Below are positions 17,317-26,123 of a stretch of DNA of 64,000 nucleotides, piece by piece (position 1 is the first letter of the stretch; each line of letters begins with the position of its first letter). The position numbers and the translations under genes are program-made. The stretch comes from Flavobacterium muglaense. GTDB lineage: Bacteria; Bacteroidota; Bacteroidia; Flavobacteriales; Flavobacteriaceae. The DNA lies in the NCBI RefSeq assembly GCF_014305155.1, contig NZ_JACRUK010000004.1, positions 1 through 64,000 on the forward strand. The letters run 5' to 3'. The notes beneath the pieces are model-generated. The model had not been told where the DNA came from. It did no database searches and saw only the letters and a list, made by a program, of their open reading frames with translations.

Positions 17317-18141
17317 ATGAAACAGTATTTAGACTTAGTGCAACATGTAATGGAAAATGGTTGCCAAAAAGGAGACCGAACTGGAACAGGAACAAAAAGT
17401 GTTTTTGGACACCAAATGCGTTTTGATCTAAGCGAAGGATTCCCAATGGTTACTACCAAAAAGCTACACTTAAAGTCGATCATTTATGAACTATTATGGT
17501 TCCTAAAAGGAGACACTAACATTAAATACTTACAAGATAACGGCGTAAAAATTTGGGATGCGTGGGCAGATGACAACGGCGACTTGGGTCCGGTCTATGG
17601 TCACCAATGGCGCAACTGGAATAGTGAAGAGATTGACCAAATTAAAGATCTAATCACGGAGCTAAAAACCAATCCTAACAGCAGAAGAATGATTGTTTCG
17701 GCCTGGAACCCTTCTGTATTGCCTGATACCACAAAATCATTTGAAGAAAACGTAGCCAACAATAAAGCTGCACTACCTCCTTGTCATGCCTTCTTTCAAT
17801 TTTATGTATCGAATGGTAAACTTTCGTGCCAATTGTACCAACGTAGCGCCGATATTTTTCTAGGAGTTCCATTTAACATAGCGTCCTACGCATTACTAAC
17901 AATGATGATTGCACAAGTATGCGATCTTGAAGCAGGAGAATTCATCCACACTTTTGGTGACGCGCACATTTACAACAACCACTTTGAACAATTAGAATTA
18001 CAACTGTCACGTGAACCAAAACCACTACCAAAAATGATCTTAAATCCAGCGATTAAAGACCTATTTGAATTTGATTTTAACGATTTCACACTGGAAGGTT
18101 ACGATCCTCATCCATTGATCAAAGGAAGTGTTGCTGTATAA
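17317..18141 (+). CDS. thyA: Thymidylate synthase
   Basis: It makes dTMP from dUMP using methylene-tetrahydrofolate. The 274-residue protein has the catalytic Cys156 in [10 protein letters not shown], the phosphate-binding RTGTGT near the start, [11 protein letters not shown], the dUMP-contacting [20 protein letters not shown], and the ending [15 protein letters not shown]. It is ten residues longer than the Escherichia coli enzyme, from an insertion just before the active-site Cys (around residues 137-152). dfrA/folA, which regenerates its folate cofactor, lies 0.9 kb downstream on the same strand. Confidence 0.97.
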   Translation: MKQYLDLVQHVMENGCQKGDRTGTGTKSVFGHQMRFDLSEGFPMVTTKKLHLKSIIYELLWFLKGDTNIKYLQDNGVKIWDAWADDNGDLGPVYGHQWRNWNSEEIDQIKDLITELKTNPNSRRMIVSAWNPSVLPDTTKSFEENVANNKAALPPCHAFFQFYVSNGKLSCQLYQRSADIFLGVPFNIASYALLTMMIAQVCDLEAGEFIHTFGDAHIYNNHFEQLELQLSREPKPLPKMILNPAIKDLFEFDFNDFTLEGYDPHPLIKGSVAV

Positions 18142-18159
18142 AAAAAATGTTTCAGAAGC

Positions 18160-18456
18160 CTAAACCTCTAAAACACTATTTTCTGCTCCTGCAAATTCAT
18201 TCCATTTGAAAGAATCCGCTTCGGGCTCATTTACAAACGCACCGTCAATTACATATTTAAACTCATAAGCTGCGTCTTTATCCACACTAAAAACACCCTT
18301 AAAAGTCCCGTTTTTTAATTTACTTAAAGCACCTTCCTCTGGATTCCAATTATTAAAATCACCAACAACAGCTGCTTGACTAGCATCCTTGGCCGCTACA
18401 GAAAAAGTAACTTTACACACTGGTTTTGATTTTACAAATTGCTTCTTGATAGACAT
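18160..18456 (-). CDS. Isoamylase N-terminal / glycogen-binding-like domain protein
   Basis: This single-domain protein of 98 residues is an early-set (E-set) beta sandwich like the carbohydrate-binding module of AMPK and the N-terminus of branching enzymes. Motifs seen are AAVVGDFNNWNPEEGALSKL, GTFKGVFSVDKDAAYEFKYVIDG and FKWNEFAGAENSVLEV. It has no catalytic domain and no signal peptide. The ATG at 18456 (MSIKKQFVKSK) is preferred over a start 15 codons upstream. It probably binds glycogen or starch-like glucans, as inferred from the fold alone. It is convergent with thyA. Confidence 0.9.
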   Translation of the reverse strand: MSIKKQFVKSKPVCKVTFSVAAKDASQAAVVGDFNNWNPEEGALSKLKNGTFKGVFSVDKDAAYEFKYVIDGAFVNEPEADSFKWNEFAGAENSVLEV

Positions 18457-18692
18457 AACTATTTCATTTTTAATATTATGTAACAAAGTAAACAAATTCA
18501 AATGAACTTATAACCATTCAAATCAAGTTTTAAGACTATACCTTAAACTATGTTAAATTATAAATGAATTATCATTTTTTCAAACTTTAATTTTTATATA
18601 AAAAACAGAAAACGTTTTCTTAATAAATATTATCAAAGCGGAATAGTGTCTTTAGATTTTAAATTTTATCTTTAACAACTAAATTTAAACTT

Positions 18693-19022
18693 ATGGAAAG
18701 AGAACAACACGAACTATATGAATATGCCCGTAGAAGATTAAAACAAAAAAAGAGGCTGTATTTTCATTTTGTTGTTTTATTCTTGGCAAGTTTATTTCTG
18801 TTTATAGCCACCAAAATATTCGAATTAGGCATTAGTACCACTTGGTATATATGGATTATCACCATTTGGTTTTTCCTATTTCTATTGCACTTTATAAAAG
18901 TATTTATCACAGATCGTTTTATGAACAAAAACTGGGAACGAGATCAAATAAACAGATTAGTTACTTTACAGCAAAAGAAAATTGAAGAGCTAACCGCCCA
19001 AATAAAAGAAGACAAACCCTAA
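18693..19022 (+). CDS. 2TM domain protein
   Basis: This 109-residue protein has two membrane helices (about residues 25-45 and 50-72) enclosed by charged cytoplasmic segments. It ends in a charged coiled coil (LVTLQQKKIEELTAQI). It matches the 2TM domain found alone or on LytTR regulators in Bacteroidota. No function is established. It lies 13 bases before folA and may be cotranscribed. Confidence 0.88.
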   Translation: MEREQHELYEYARRRLKQKKRLYFHFVVLFLASLFLFIATKIFELGISTTWYIWIITIWFFLFLLHFIKVFITDRFMNKNWERDQINRLVTLQQKKIEELTAQIKEDKP

Positions 19023-19035
19023 ATAGCACTATAAA

Positions 19036-19518
19036 ATGATCACAATGATTGCGGCAGCTGCAGAAAACAATGCCTTAGGAAAAGACAATGAACTCGTGTG
19101 GCACTTGCCAAATGATTTTAAAAGATTTAAAGCACTCACATCTGGACACTATATTATTATGGGTCGAAAAACATTTGAAAGCTTCCCTAAACCTTTACCA
19201 AATAGAACGCACGTAGTTATAAGTAGACAAAAAGATTATGCTCCAGAAGGTTGCATTGTAGTAAGTAGTATGGAAAAAGCAATTGCTATTTGCCCCAAGG
19301 ACCAGACGACTTTTATTATTGGTGGTGGTCAAATATATGAACTAGGATTGGCATATGCAGACACTATAGAACTCACTCTCGTTCATCACAGCTTTGAAGC
19401 CGATGCTTTTTTTCCGGAAATAGATCGCAACAACTGGGAATTAACAACTAGTGAATTTCACAACAAAGACGAAAAACACCAATACGATTACACCTATCAA
19501 ACTTTTACTAAAAAATAA
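19036..19518 (+). CDS. folA: Dihydrofolate reductase
   Basis: It reduces dihydrofolate to tetrahydrofolate with NADPH. The 160-residue length is typical. Visible are MIAAAAENNALGKDNELVWHLPNDFKRFK (substrate Asp in LPNDF), IIMGRKTFESFP for the NADPH site, NRTHVVISR, and IGGGQIYELGL. It follows the 2TM gene by 13 bases and ends at a terminator. With thyA nearby it closes the thymidylate cycle. Confidence 0.97.
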   Translation: MITMIAAAAENNALGKDNELVWHLPNDFKRFKALTSGHYIIMGRKTFESFPKPLPNRTHVVISRQKDYAPEGCIVVSSMEKAIAICPKDQTTFIIGGGQIYELGLAYADTIELTLVHHSFEADAFFPEIDRNNWELTTSEFHNKDEKHQYDYTYQTFTKK

Positions 19519-19540
19519 AAACACCCCAATTGGGGTGTTT
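19519..19540. terminator. Terminator between folA and membrane protein gene
   Basis: AAACACCCCAATTGGGGTGTTT is a perfect palindrome with T-rich or A-rich flanks on each side, between convergent genes, and so probably works both ways. Confidence 0.88.
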
Positions 19541-19570
19541 CCTTTTTAATCAATGATTGGGATAAACGAT

Positions 19571-19888
19571 TCACTCTTGAAACAATATCTGATAAGATAA
19601 TAAAAAAATTACAAAAGTTAATAATACCCCCGAAACGAGGATAATAACATTTGATGTTTTTTGAGAGTACATCTCAAAAAAGCCCTTAATACCAAATACC
19701 ACGAAGGTACTAAAGACAAAGAAAATTAAAATTTCCAAAAACAAATTTAATCCTAAGAACGTATTTTGCGCTGTAAACATATCGCTATTCCTAAGAACGG
19801 CACCATCAAAAAAGCTAACAAGAACAAGTGAAATGACCAACGCAAAAAGCAACCACTTGATTTGAATCATAAATCCCATTTTAATCAT
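19571..19888 (-). CDS. Small membrane protein, unknown
   Basis: The protein is about 105 residues with three membrane helices (near residues 10-28, 47-68, 80-100). No motif or family is recognised. Several in-frame starts exist (ATG at 19888, 19879 and 19870); the last gives MIQIKWLLF. It is convergent with folA and has no nearby partner on its strand. Confidence 0.7.
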   Translation of the reverse strand: MIKMGFMIQIKWLLFALVISLVLVSFFDGAVLRNSDMFTAQNTFLGLNLFLEILIFFVFSTFVVFGIKGFFEMYSQKTSNVIILVSGVLLTFVIFLLSYQILFQE

Positions 19889-20084
19889 TGATAAAATCTA
19901 TATTTTAATTCTTGGTAAAATTCGACATTAAAAACGGCGCACACAATACCCACTTTTAGTGATATTTCAATTATTTTTTACTGCAAAGCAAAGAGACCTA
20001 TTAGACAATCGTTAAATCTTTGCCTTAATACATATTTATTCTTACTATTTAAGAAACTAGATTCCAGTTCAATTTAGATTGTAT

Positions 20085-20092
20085 TATATTTG
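20085..20092 (+). promoter_or_regulatory. -7 element upstream of ubiE/menG
   Basis: TATATTTG matches TAnnTTTG, 13 bases before the chosen ATG. Transcription would start close to the start codon, giving a very short leader. Confidence 0.5.
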
Positions 20093-20105
20093 TCAAAAAT
20101 TAAAA

Positions 20106-20837
20106 ATGTCAAAAAACATAACTCCATATAAAGATTCCGATTTAGGCAAAAAAGAACAAGTAGCTCAAATGTTTGATACTATCTCAGGAAATTACGACAA
20201 CTTAAATCGCGTGATTTCTTTTGGAATAGATGTCAAATGGCGTAAAAAAGTACTTGCAATCGTCAACCAATCTCAGCCCGAAGTTATTCTAGATATCGCA
20301 ACTGGAACCGGTGACCTGGCTATTTTAATGGCACAAACAAAAGCTAATAAAATTATTGGTTTAGACATTTCGGCTGGAATGCTTGAAGTAGGAGTTAAAA
20401 AAATAGCCGACAAAAAACTTTCAAATAGAATCGAAATGGTTTTGGGAGATTCAGAAAACATGCCTTTTGACGATAATTATTTTGATGCAATAACCGTAGC
20501 ATTTGGGGTAAGAAATTTTGAAACACTTGAAAAAGGACTATCCGAGATATTACGTGTATTAAAACCTAACGGCGTATTTGTCATCTTAGAAACTTCGGTT
20601 CCAGACAAGACTCCCTACAAACAAGGATATAATTTTTACAGTAAAAACATACTACCATTAATAGGAAAACTATTTTCAAAGGATGATGTTGCTTATGGAT
20701 ATTTATCAGAATCTGCTGCTTCTTTCCCATATGGAGAAGCTTTAAACAATATTTTAAGAAAAACTGGGTTTATAGATGTGAAGGCCATGCCGCAAACATT
20801 TGGAGTAGCTACAATTTACTCTGCATCTAAAAAATAA
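20106..20837 (+). CDS. ubiE: Demethylmenaquinone methyltransferase (UbiE/MenG)
   Basis: It transfers a methyl group from S-adenosylmethionine in the last step of menaquinone synthesis. The 243-residue protein shows [19 protein letters not shown] at the N-terminus, [16 protein letters not shown] for SAM binding, [24 protein letters not shown], and the family ending [14 protein letters not shown]. The ATG at 20106 is used because codons upstream do not match the family. porT follows 21 bases later on the same strand. Confidence 0.95.
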   Translation: MSKNITPYKDSDLGKKEQVAQMFDTISGNYDNLNRVISFGIDVKWRKKVLAIVNQSQPEVILDIATGTGDLAILMAQTKANKIIGLDISAGMLEVGVKKIADKKLSNRIEMVLGDSENMPFDDNYFDAITVAFGVRNFETLEKGLSEILRVLKPNGVFVILETSVPDKTPYKQGYNFYSKNILPLIGKLFSKDDVAYGYLSESAASFPYGEALNNILRKTGFIDVKAMPQTFGVATIYSASKK

Positions 20838-20858
20838 TACGTTAGTTATTCGAATACT

Positions 20859-21563
20859 ATGAAAAAAGTTGTCCTCATTATATTTCTTGCTTTATCCTTT
20901 CAGGGCAATTCGCAGTTTAGAAAAAGTATGTTTAGCAAAGATCCCATAATCAATCTAGAAAATTTTCAAAAATCTAGAGTGTATTACGGTTTTTACTTGG
21001 GTTTAAATAATTTTGATTTTAAGATAGACTACAAGACGGATACTCCAGATATATTAGTGAAACGAGCTACCGGTTTCAACGTAGGAATCGTAGCCGATCT
21101 AAAACTACAAGAATACATAAGCTTGCGATTTGAGCCTGGTTTATATGTTTCAAAAAGAGAAATGTATTTCCCTGGTTTCAGCACAGATCTAGATCGAAAA
21201 CGAGAGATAGCAAGTACTTACATCCATTTTCCGTTCTTAGTAAAATTCTCGTCATTGCGTACAGGAAACATCCGTCCTTACCTAGTAGGTGGTCTTGCAA
21301 CAACCTTAAACCTATCTAGTAATGCAAAATTAAAAGACGATAACGCCGAGCAAAAATTTAGAGTAAAAGCCTGGAACGCAAGCTATGAAGTAGGTTTTGG
21401 TGTCGATATATTTTCGGAATATTTCATCTTCTCTCCTTCGGTGCGCGGCTCTTTTGGAATTAATGACGAGTTGATCCGAGACAAAGACCCTAATAGCCCA
21501 TGGACCAGTAATATTGAATCATTAAAAAGTAGAGCTATTTTAATTAATTTTACTTTTCATTAA
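20859..21563 (+). CDS. porT: PorT/SprT-like outer-membrane barrel protein (type IX secretion)
   Basis: This 234-residue protein has a signal peptide (MKKVVLIIFLALSFQGNSQ) and a small eight-stranded-type barrel. Features resembling PorT/SprT are ENFQKSRVYYGFYLGLN at about residue 30, an FDFKIDY strand, and repeated beta strands with loops such as RFEPGLYVSKREMYFPGF. The ubiE-porT order is, as I remember it, also found in Flavobacterium johnsoniae. PorT/SprT is required for type IX secretion and gliding. Other small porins of the PorT family look similar, so the T9SS role is likely but not certain. Confidence 0.78.
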   Translation: MKKVVLIIFLALSFQGNSQFRKSMFSKDPIINLENFQKSRVYYGFYLGLNNFDFKIDYKTDTPDILVKRATGFNVGIVADLKLQEYISLRFEPGLYVSKREMYFPGFSTDLDRKREIASTYIHFPFLVKFSSLRTGNIRPYLVGGLATTLNLSSNAKLKDDNAEQKFRVKAWNASYEVGFGVDIFSEYFIFSPSVRGSFGINDELIRDKDPNSPWTSNIESLKSRAILINFTFH

Positions 21564-21585
21564 AAAAAATCACGCTATCTTTTCA

Positions 21586-22314
21586 CTACAAAGACCTTCG
21601 GAATTCACTAAGAATGACACCAGTTGCTGTAGCCACATTTAAACTCTCCGTTTCTTTAAGTGCTCCAAAACGAGGAATTGCCAATCTGTTTTTAACCTGT
21701 TTTTCTAGTACCTCAGAAATACCATTAGCCTCATTACCCATTATAATAATTCCTTCTTGGGGCAAACTAGTTTTGTACACATTTGCGCCATCCATAAAAG
21801 TTCCATAAATAGGCAAAGTTGCCTCTTTTATATAGACATTCAAATCCAAATAACTCACATTAACTCTTGTAATAGAACCCATCGTTGCCTGGACCACTTT
21901 AGGATTATAAATATCAACAGTTTCCTTCGAACAAACAATTTGATTCACCCCAAACCAATCGCACAAACGCATAATAGTCCCCATATTTCCAGGGTCACGA
22001 ATACTGTCTAGCGCTATGATCAAACCTGTATTTTCAACCTTTCTTTCGGCTGGGATTTTAAAAACTCCTAAACAAGTATTAGGTGTAGCCAATGCACTAA
22101 TCTTCTTCAAATCATTCTCATGAATCAGTGTTTTTCGGGCAATACTTACCTCGTCAAAATCATTTTGAGTTGTATATAAGTGTTCTAACTCAAACTTAGA
22201 TTTAAGCAATTCTTGAATTACTTTTACGCCTTCGGCAAAGAATAATTGATTGACTATTCGATACTTTTTTTGCTGTAAACTAGTTATAAGTTTTATTTGG
22301 TTTTTACTAACCAT
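21586..22314 (-). CDS. TrmH/SpoU-family RNA 2'-O-methyltransferase
   Basis: It methylates ribose in rRNA or tRNA using SAM. The 242-residue protein has an N-terminal substrate-binding domain (EGVKVIQELLKSKFELEHLY) and a SpoU domain. That domain carries the three trefoil-knot motifs DSIRDPGNMGTIMRLCDWF, IIMGNEANGIS and IPRFGALKETESLNVATATGVILSE. The exact target position cannot be read. It runs convergent to porT, and its start is only 26 bases from the divergent TamA-like gene. Confidence 0.93.
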   Translation of the reverse strand: MVSKNQIKLITSLQQKKYRIVNQLFFAEGVKVIQELLKSKFELEHLYTTQNDFDEVSIARKTLIHENDLKKISALATPNTCLGVFKIPAERKVENTGLIIALDSIRDPGNMGTIMRLCDWFGVNQIVCSKETVDIYNPKVVQATMGSITRVNVSYLDLNVYIKEATLPIYGTFMDGANVYKTSLPQEGIIIMGNEANGISEVLEKQVKNRLAIPRFGALKETESLNVATATGVILSEFRRSL

Positions 22315-22323
22315 AAAAATATG

Positions 22324-22331
22324 TACTTTTG
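22324..22331 (+). promoter_or_regulatory. -7 element of TamA-like gene
   Basis: TACTTTTG fits TAnnTTTG and sits 10 bases before the ATG; TTG at 22297-22299 is 24 bases upstream. The promoter overlaps the first codons of the divergent methyltransferase gene. Confidence 0.5.
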
Positions 22332-22340
22332 AATTAAATA

Positions 22341-24914
22341 ATGACAGAACACTTGAAACAAATTTCTACAAAAATAACAGCATTTATTCTAATTGCAATA
22401 TTTTTAATTGCCTGCAATGCCGAAAAAAGAGTTCCTGAAGGAAAAAAACTGCTTACTAAAAATAAAATTATAGTAAATGGCAAATCCATCACGGATGAAA
22501 ACGTCTTTACACAACTGTATCAAAAATCCAACAGCACCTTGTTAGGGTACAGATTGCGATTGAACTTATACAATTTAGCCAATTTAAACCCAGACTCTAC
22601 TTATCAAGCAAAATTCACGAATCATCCAGGTAAATACGAACGAAAGTCAAAATGGCTATCAGCTAAGCAAGTTGACCGTTTAGGACAATCATTTTGGTAC
22701 AAAGGAATCCATGAATTCTTAAAAAAAACAGGTGAACCGCCCGTAATTATTGACAGCACGAAGACCTTAAAAACATTACAACGTTTAAAATACTATTACT
22801 TTAACAACGGCTATTTTAATATACAAGCTTCCTCTACTCTAGACTCCATCAAACCGAAAAGAGGAGCAATCAATTATACCATCACGACCGGACCAGCTTA
22901 CTTATTAGACTCTATAAAAACAACCATTTCCACACCTGCTCTAGATTCTTTGTACACAACAAATCAAGTAAACACCTTATTAAAAAAAGGCCAGCAATAC
23001 AAAACAATCGATTTTGACGAAGAAAAAAATCGCATCACCACGCATTTTAGAAACAATGGCGTGTATTACTTTCAACCTACCTATGTTACATTTGATATTG
23101 ACACTATCAACAAAGTAAACCAAGCAGCAGTAAACTTAATTATCAACGATTACTCCTACCAAGACAAAGATTCAACAAAAACCGCACCTTTTAAAATATA
23201 CAAAATAAGTGATGTTAATATTTTTACTGATTATGCACCCAACACTAATCATCAAAAAATCACCGACAGCATCACCTATAAAAACTTCAATCTTTATAGC
23301 CGTAACAAACTTAAGTACAAACCACAAGCAATAACTGACGGTATTTTCATAACAAAAGGATCCCTTTTTGCCGATAGTAAAACCGTACTAACAACACGCT
23401 ACTTAAACAATTTAAAGATTTTTACCTATCCAAGTATTCAATATGAAGTAGATAAAAGAGACAGCACAAATACTTCATTGATCGCCAAAGTCTATCTGAC
23501 TCCTAGAAAAAAATATAGTTTTGGAGCTTCCTTTGATGTCACACACTCCAACATTCAAGACATCGGAATTGCATTTAGTCCGCAATTAACAATTAGAAAT
23601 GTATTTAATGGCGCCGAAACATTGTCTATTTCAGGACGTGGAAACATTGGCTCCTCTAAAGATTTAGCCAATCCGAACAATCAATTTTTTAATGTATCCG
23701 AATATGGAGTCGACCTAAAACTGAACTTCCCTAGGATACTGATGCCTTTTTCGACCGAAAAAATAATCCCAAAAAGTATGATTCCATCTACTTTAATGGC
23801 CGTGGGTTTTGCTAGACAAACCAACATTGGTTTAGACAAGGAAAACTTTACAGGATCTTTTAGCTACAACTGGACCCCTAAAAAAAATAACACTGCCCGT
23901 TTTGATCTATTCAACGCACAGTTTGTAAGAAACTTAAACAAGAAAAACTACTTCAATGTATACAGCTCTTCCTATGATGCGCTCAACACTATTGGAAAAA
24001 CCTACAATACAAACGACACTTACTTCAATAATCTTACTGACAAAGATTTAATTATTGAGACAGGGACAAAAGGATTTACATCTGACGTGTTGAACGACCT
24101 TACAGCATTAACGTCTACAGATACCGACTATAAATCTGTAAAAAGCATCGAAGAACGTAGAGTTAGACTAACCGAAAACGACTTTATTTTAGCCACTAGC
24201 TTTAGCTTTAGCAAAACAACCAAAACTGACTTACAAGACAATACTTTTTATTTGTTTCGAACAAAAATCGAATCGGCAGGGTCTTTATTATCGTTAGTTT
24301 CGAATGCTGCAAAGCTTCCTAAAAATGCCGACGGCAACTACGAACTTTTCAATTTAGAATACTCAGAATACATAAAAACCGAATTTGATTACATCAAACA
24401 CTGGGATTTAACCAAGGAAAAAGTGTTGGCAGTACGTACCTTTTTTGGTATTGCCATCCCTTTTGGCAACTCAGACAACGTTCCCTTTTCCCGAAGTTAT
24501 TTCTCTGGAGGATCGAATGACAATAGGGCTTGGCAAGCCTACAGCCTAGGGCCAGGAAGCAGTGGAGCAACCAACGATTTTAACGAAGCGAACATGAAAA
24601 TCTCCTTAAGTGGTGAATTTCGATTTAAAATTTTAGGAGACTTAAAAGGGGCTTTATTTGCAGATGCCGGAAACATCTGGAATGTGTATGACAATGTTAC
24701 AGATGAAGCTTCCGTTTTTTCCGGCTTTAAAAGCCTAAAAGACCTTGCGTTAGGATCCGGATTTGGATTAAGATACGATTTAAGCTTCTTTGTTATCCGT
24801 TTTGATTTTGGTTTTAAAACCTATAATCCCGCCAATGAATCGGGTAAAAAATGGTTCCAAGAGTACAATTTTGCGAACACTGTTTTAAATTTTGGAATAA
24901 ATTACCCGTTCTAA
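22341..24914 (+). CDS. TamA/BamA-family outer-membrane lipoprotein (TamL-like)
   Basis: This 857-residue protein begins with a lipoprotein signal whose lipobox LIAC places the lipidated Cys at residue 25, which is unlike proteobacterial BamA/TamA. Residues of about 45-400 form POTRA-like repeats (for example RLKYYYFNNGYFN and LTTRYLNNLKIF). The last 450 residues form the Omp85 barrel, with RKKYSFGASFDVTHSNIQDIG, SRSYFSGGSNDNRAWQ (as the conserved RGF-loop equivalent), GDLKGALFADAGNIW, and a terminal aromatic ending NYPF. Lipidated TamA-like proteins (TamL) work with TamB in outer-membrane assembly in Bacteroidota. No TamB gene is adjacent in this window. Confidence 0.88.
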   Translation: MTEHLKQISTKITAFILIAIFLIACNAEKRVPEGKKLLTKNKIIVNGKSITDENVFTQLYQKSNSTLLGYRLRLNLYNLANLNPDSTYQAKFTNHPGKYERKSKWLSAKQVDRLGQSFWYKGIHEFLKKTGEPPVIIDSTKTLKTLQRLKYYYFNNGYFNIQASSTLDSIKPKRGAINYTITTGPAYLLDSIKTTISTPALDSLYTTNQVNTLLKKGQQYKTIDFDEEKNRITTHFRNNGVYYFQPTYVTFDIDTINKVNQAAVNLIINDYSYQDKDSTKTAPFKIYKISDVNIFTDYAPNTNHQKITDSITYKNFNLYSRNKLKYKPQAITDGIFITKGSLFADSKTVLTTRYLNNLKIFTYPSIQYEVDKRDSTNTSLIAKVYLTPRKKYSFGASFDVTHSNIQDIGIAFSPQLTIRNVFNGAETLSISGRGNIGSSKDLANPNNQFFNVSEYGVDLKLNFPRILMPFSTEKIIPKSMIPSTLMAVGFARQTNIGLDKENFTGSFSYNWTPKKNNTARFDLFNAQFVRNLNKKNYFNVYSSSYDALNTIGKTYNTNDTYFNNLTDKDLIIETGTKGFTSDVLNDLTALTSTDTDYKSVKSIEERRVRLTENDFILATSFSFSKTTKTDLQDNTFYLFRTKIESAGSLLSLVSNAAKLPKNADGNYELFNLEYSEYIKTEFDYIKHWDLTKEKVLAVRTFFGIAIPFGNSDNVPFSRSYFSGGSNDNRAWQAYSLGPGSSGATNDFNEANMKISLSGEFRFKILGDLKGALFADAGNIWNVYDNVTDEASVFSGFKSLKDLALGSGFGLRYDLSFFVIRFDFGFKTYNPANESGKKWFQEYNFANTVLNFGINYPF

Positions 24915-24928
24915 TGCTAATTAATTCT

Positions 24929-24936
24929 TATTTTTG
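24929..24936 (+). promoter_or_regulatory. -7 element upstream of fbaA
   Basis: TATTTTTG matches TAnnTTTG, about 45 bases before the aldolase ATG and right after the TamA-like stop. The -33 region is not convincing. Confidence 0.5.
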
Positions 24937-24981
24937 CTGTCTTAAACTAAAAACTAAAAAAACAACTAAAACAAATTAACA

Positions 24982-26049
24982 ATGGCACATAACATCAAAC
25001 CGGGAGTCGCTACAGGAGATCAAGTACAAGAAATTTTCAATTATGCAAAAGAAAAAGGATTTGCTTTACCTGCAGTGAATGTTACTGGTTCAAACACGAT
25101 AAATGGCGTTCTTGAGACTGCAGCCAAATTAAATGCTCCAGTAATTATCCAATTTTCAAATGGAGGAGCTCAGTTTAATGCTGGAAAAGGACTTTCTAAT
25201 GCCGAAGAGAAATCAGCTATCGCTGGTGGAATCGCTGGAGCATTACACATTCATACAATGGCCGAAGCATACGGAGCTACAGTAATTTTACATACGGATC
25301 ACTGTGCCAAAAAACTTTTGCCTTGGATCGATGGATTATTAGATGCATCAGAAAAACATTTTGCTGCAACTGGAAAACCATTATTTAGTTCGCATATGAT
25401 TGACTTATCAGAAGAGCCAATCGAAGAAAACATCGAAATTTGCAAAGGATACTTAGCTAGAATGAGCAAAATGGGAATGACATTAGAAATCGAACTTGGA
25501 ATTACAGGTGGTGAAGAAGATGGTGTTGACAACTCTGATGTGGATAGCTCTAAATTATACACTCAACCAGAAGAGGTTGCTTATGCTTACGAAGAACTAA
25601 TGAAAGTAAGCCCTAAGTTTACAATTGCTGCTGCTTTTGGAAACGTACACGGTGTTTACAAACCAGGAAACGTAAAATTAACTCCGAAAATCTTAAAAAA
25701 TTCTCAAGATTTCGTTCAAAACAAATTCAACACAGGACACAATCCAGTTGATTTCGTATTCCACGGTGGATCAGGATCTACTCTAGAAGAAATTAGAGAA
25801 GGAATTAGCTACGGTGTAATAAAAATGAATATTGATACTGACTTGCAATTTGCATTTACAGAGGGTATCCGTGACTATATGGTTAAAAATCTAGAGTACT
25901 TAAAAACTCAAATTGGAAACCCTGATGGCGCTGATGTACCAAATAAAAAATACTACGATCCAAGAAAATGGTTGCGTGAAAGTGAAGTTACTTTCAATGC
26001 CAGACTGGAACAAGCGTTTGCTGACTTAAATAATGTGAATACACTATAA
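24982..26049 (+). CDS. fbaA: Class II fructose-bisphosphate aldolase
   Basis: It interconverts fructose 1,6-bisphosphate with glyceraldehyde 3-phosphate and dihydroxyacetone phosphate, and needs Zn2+. The 355-residue protein has YAKEKGFALPAVNVTGSNTI, the metal-binding HTDHCAKKLLPW, IELGITGGEEDGVDNS, AAFGNVHGVYKPGNVKL and FHGGSGSTLEEIREGI. The length corresponds to class IIA. The gene is monocistronic or runs into accD through a gap containing a large inverted repeat. Confidence 0.97.
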   Translation: MAHNIKPGVATGDQVQEIFNYAKEKGFALPAVNVTGSNTINGVLETAAKLNAPVIIQFSNGGAQFNAGKGLSNAEEKSAIAGGIAGALHIHTMAEAYGATVILHTDHCAKKLLPWIDGLLDASEKHFAATGKPLFSSHMIDLSEEPIEENIEICKGYLARMSKMGMTLEIELGITGGEEDGVDNSDVDSSKLYTQPEEVAYAYEELMKVSPKFTIAAAFGNVHGVYKPGNVKLTPKILKNSQDFVQNKFNTGHNPVDFVFHGGSGSTLEEIREGISYGVIKMNIDTDLQFAFTEGIRDYMVKNLEYLKTQIGNPDGADVPNKKYYDPRKWLRESEVTFNARLEQAFADLNNVNTL

Positions 26050-26062
26050 TTAAAAGTTTTAA

Positions 26063-26106
26063 GTTTAAGGTTTCAAGTTAAAAACTTGAAACTTGAAACC
26101 TTAAAC
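26063..26106 (+). repeat. 15-bp inverted repeat between fbaA and accD
   Basis: GTTTAAGGTTTCAAG (26063-26077) is exactly complementary to CTTGAAACCTTAAAC (26092-26106). The 14-base loop contains an extra ACTTGAA copy. There is no T-tract after the stem, so it is not a standard terminator. The sequence style matches the etfB-etfA repeat. Confidence 0.75.
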
Positions 26107-26123
26107 AAATAAAAAAGAAATTT

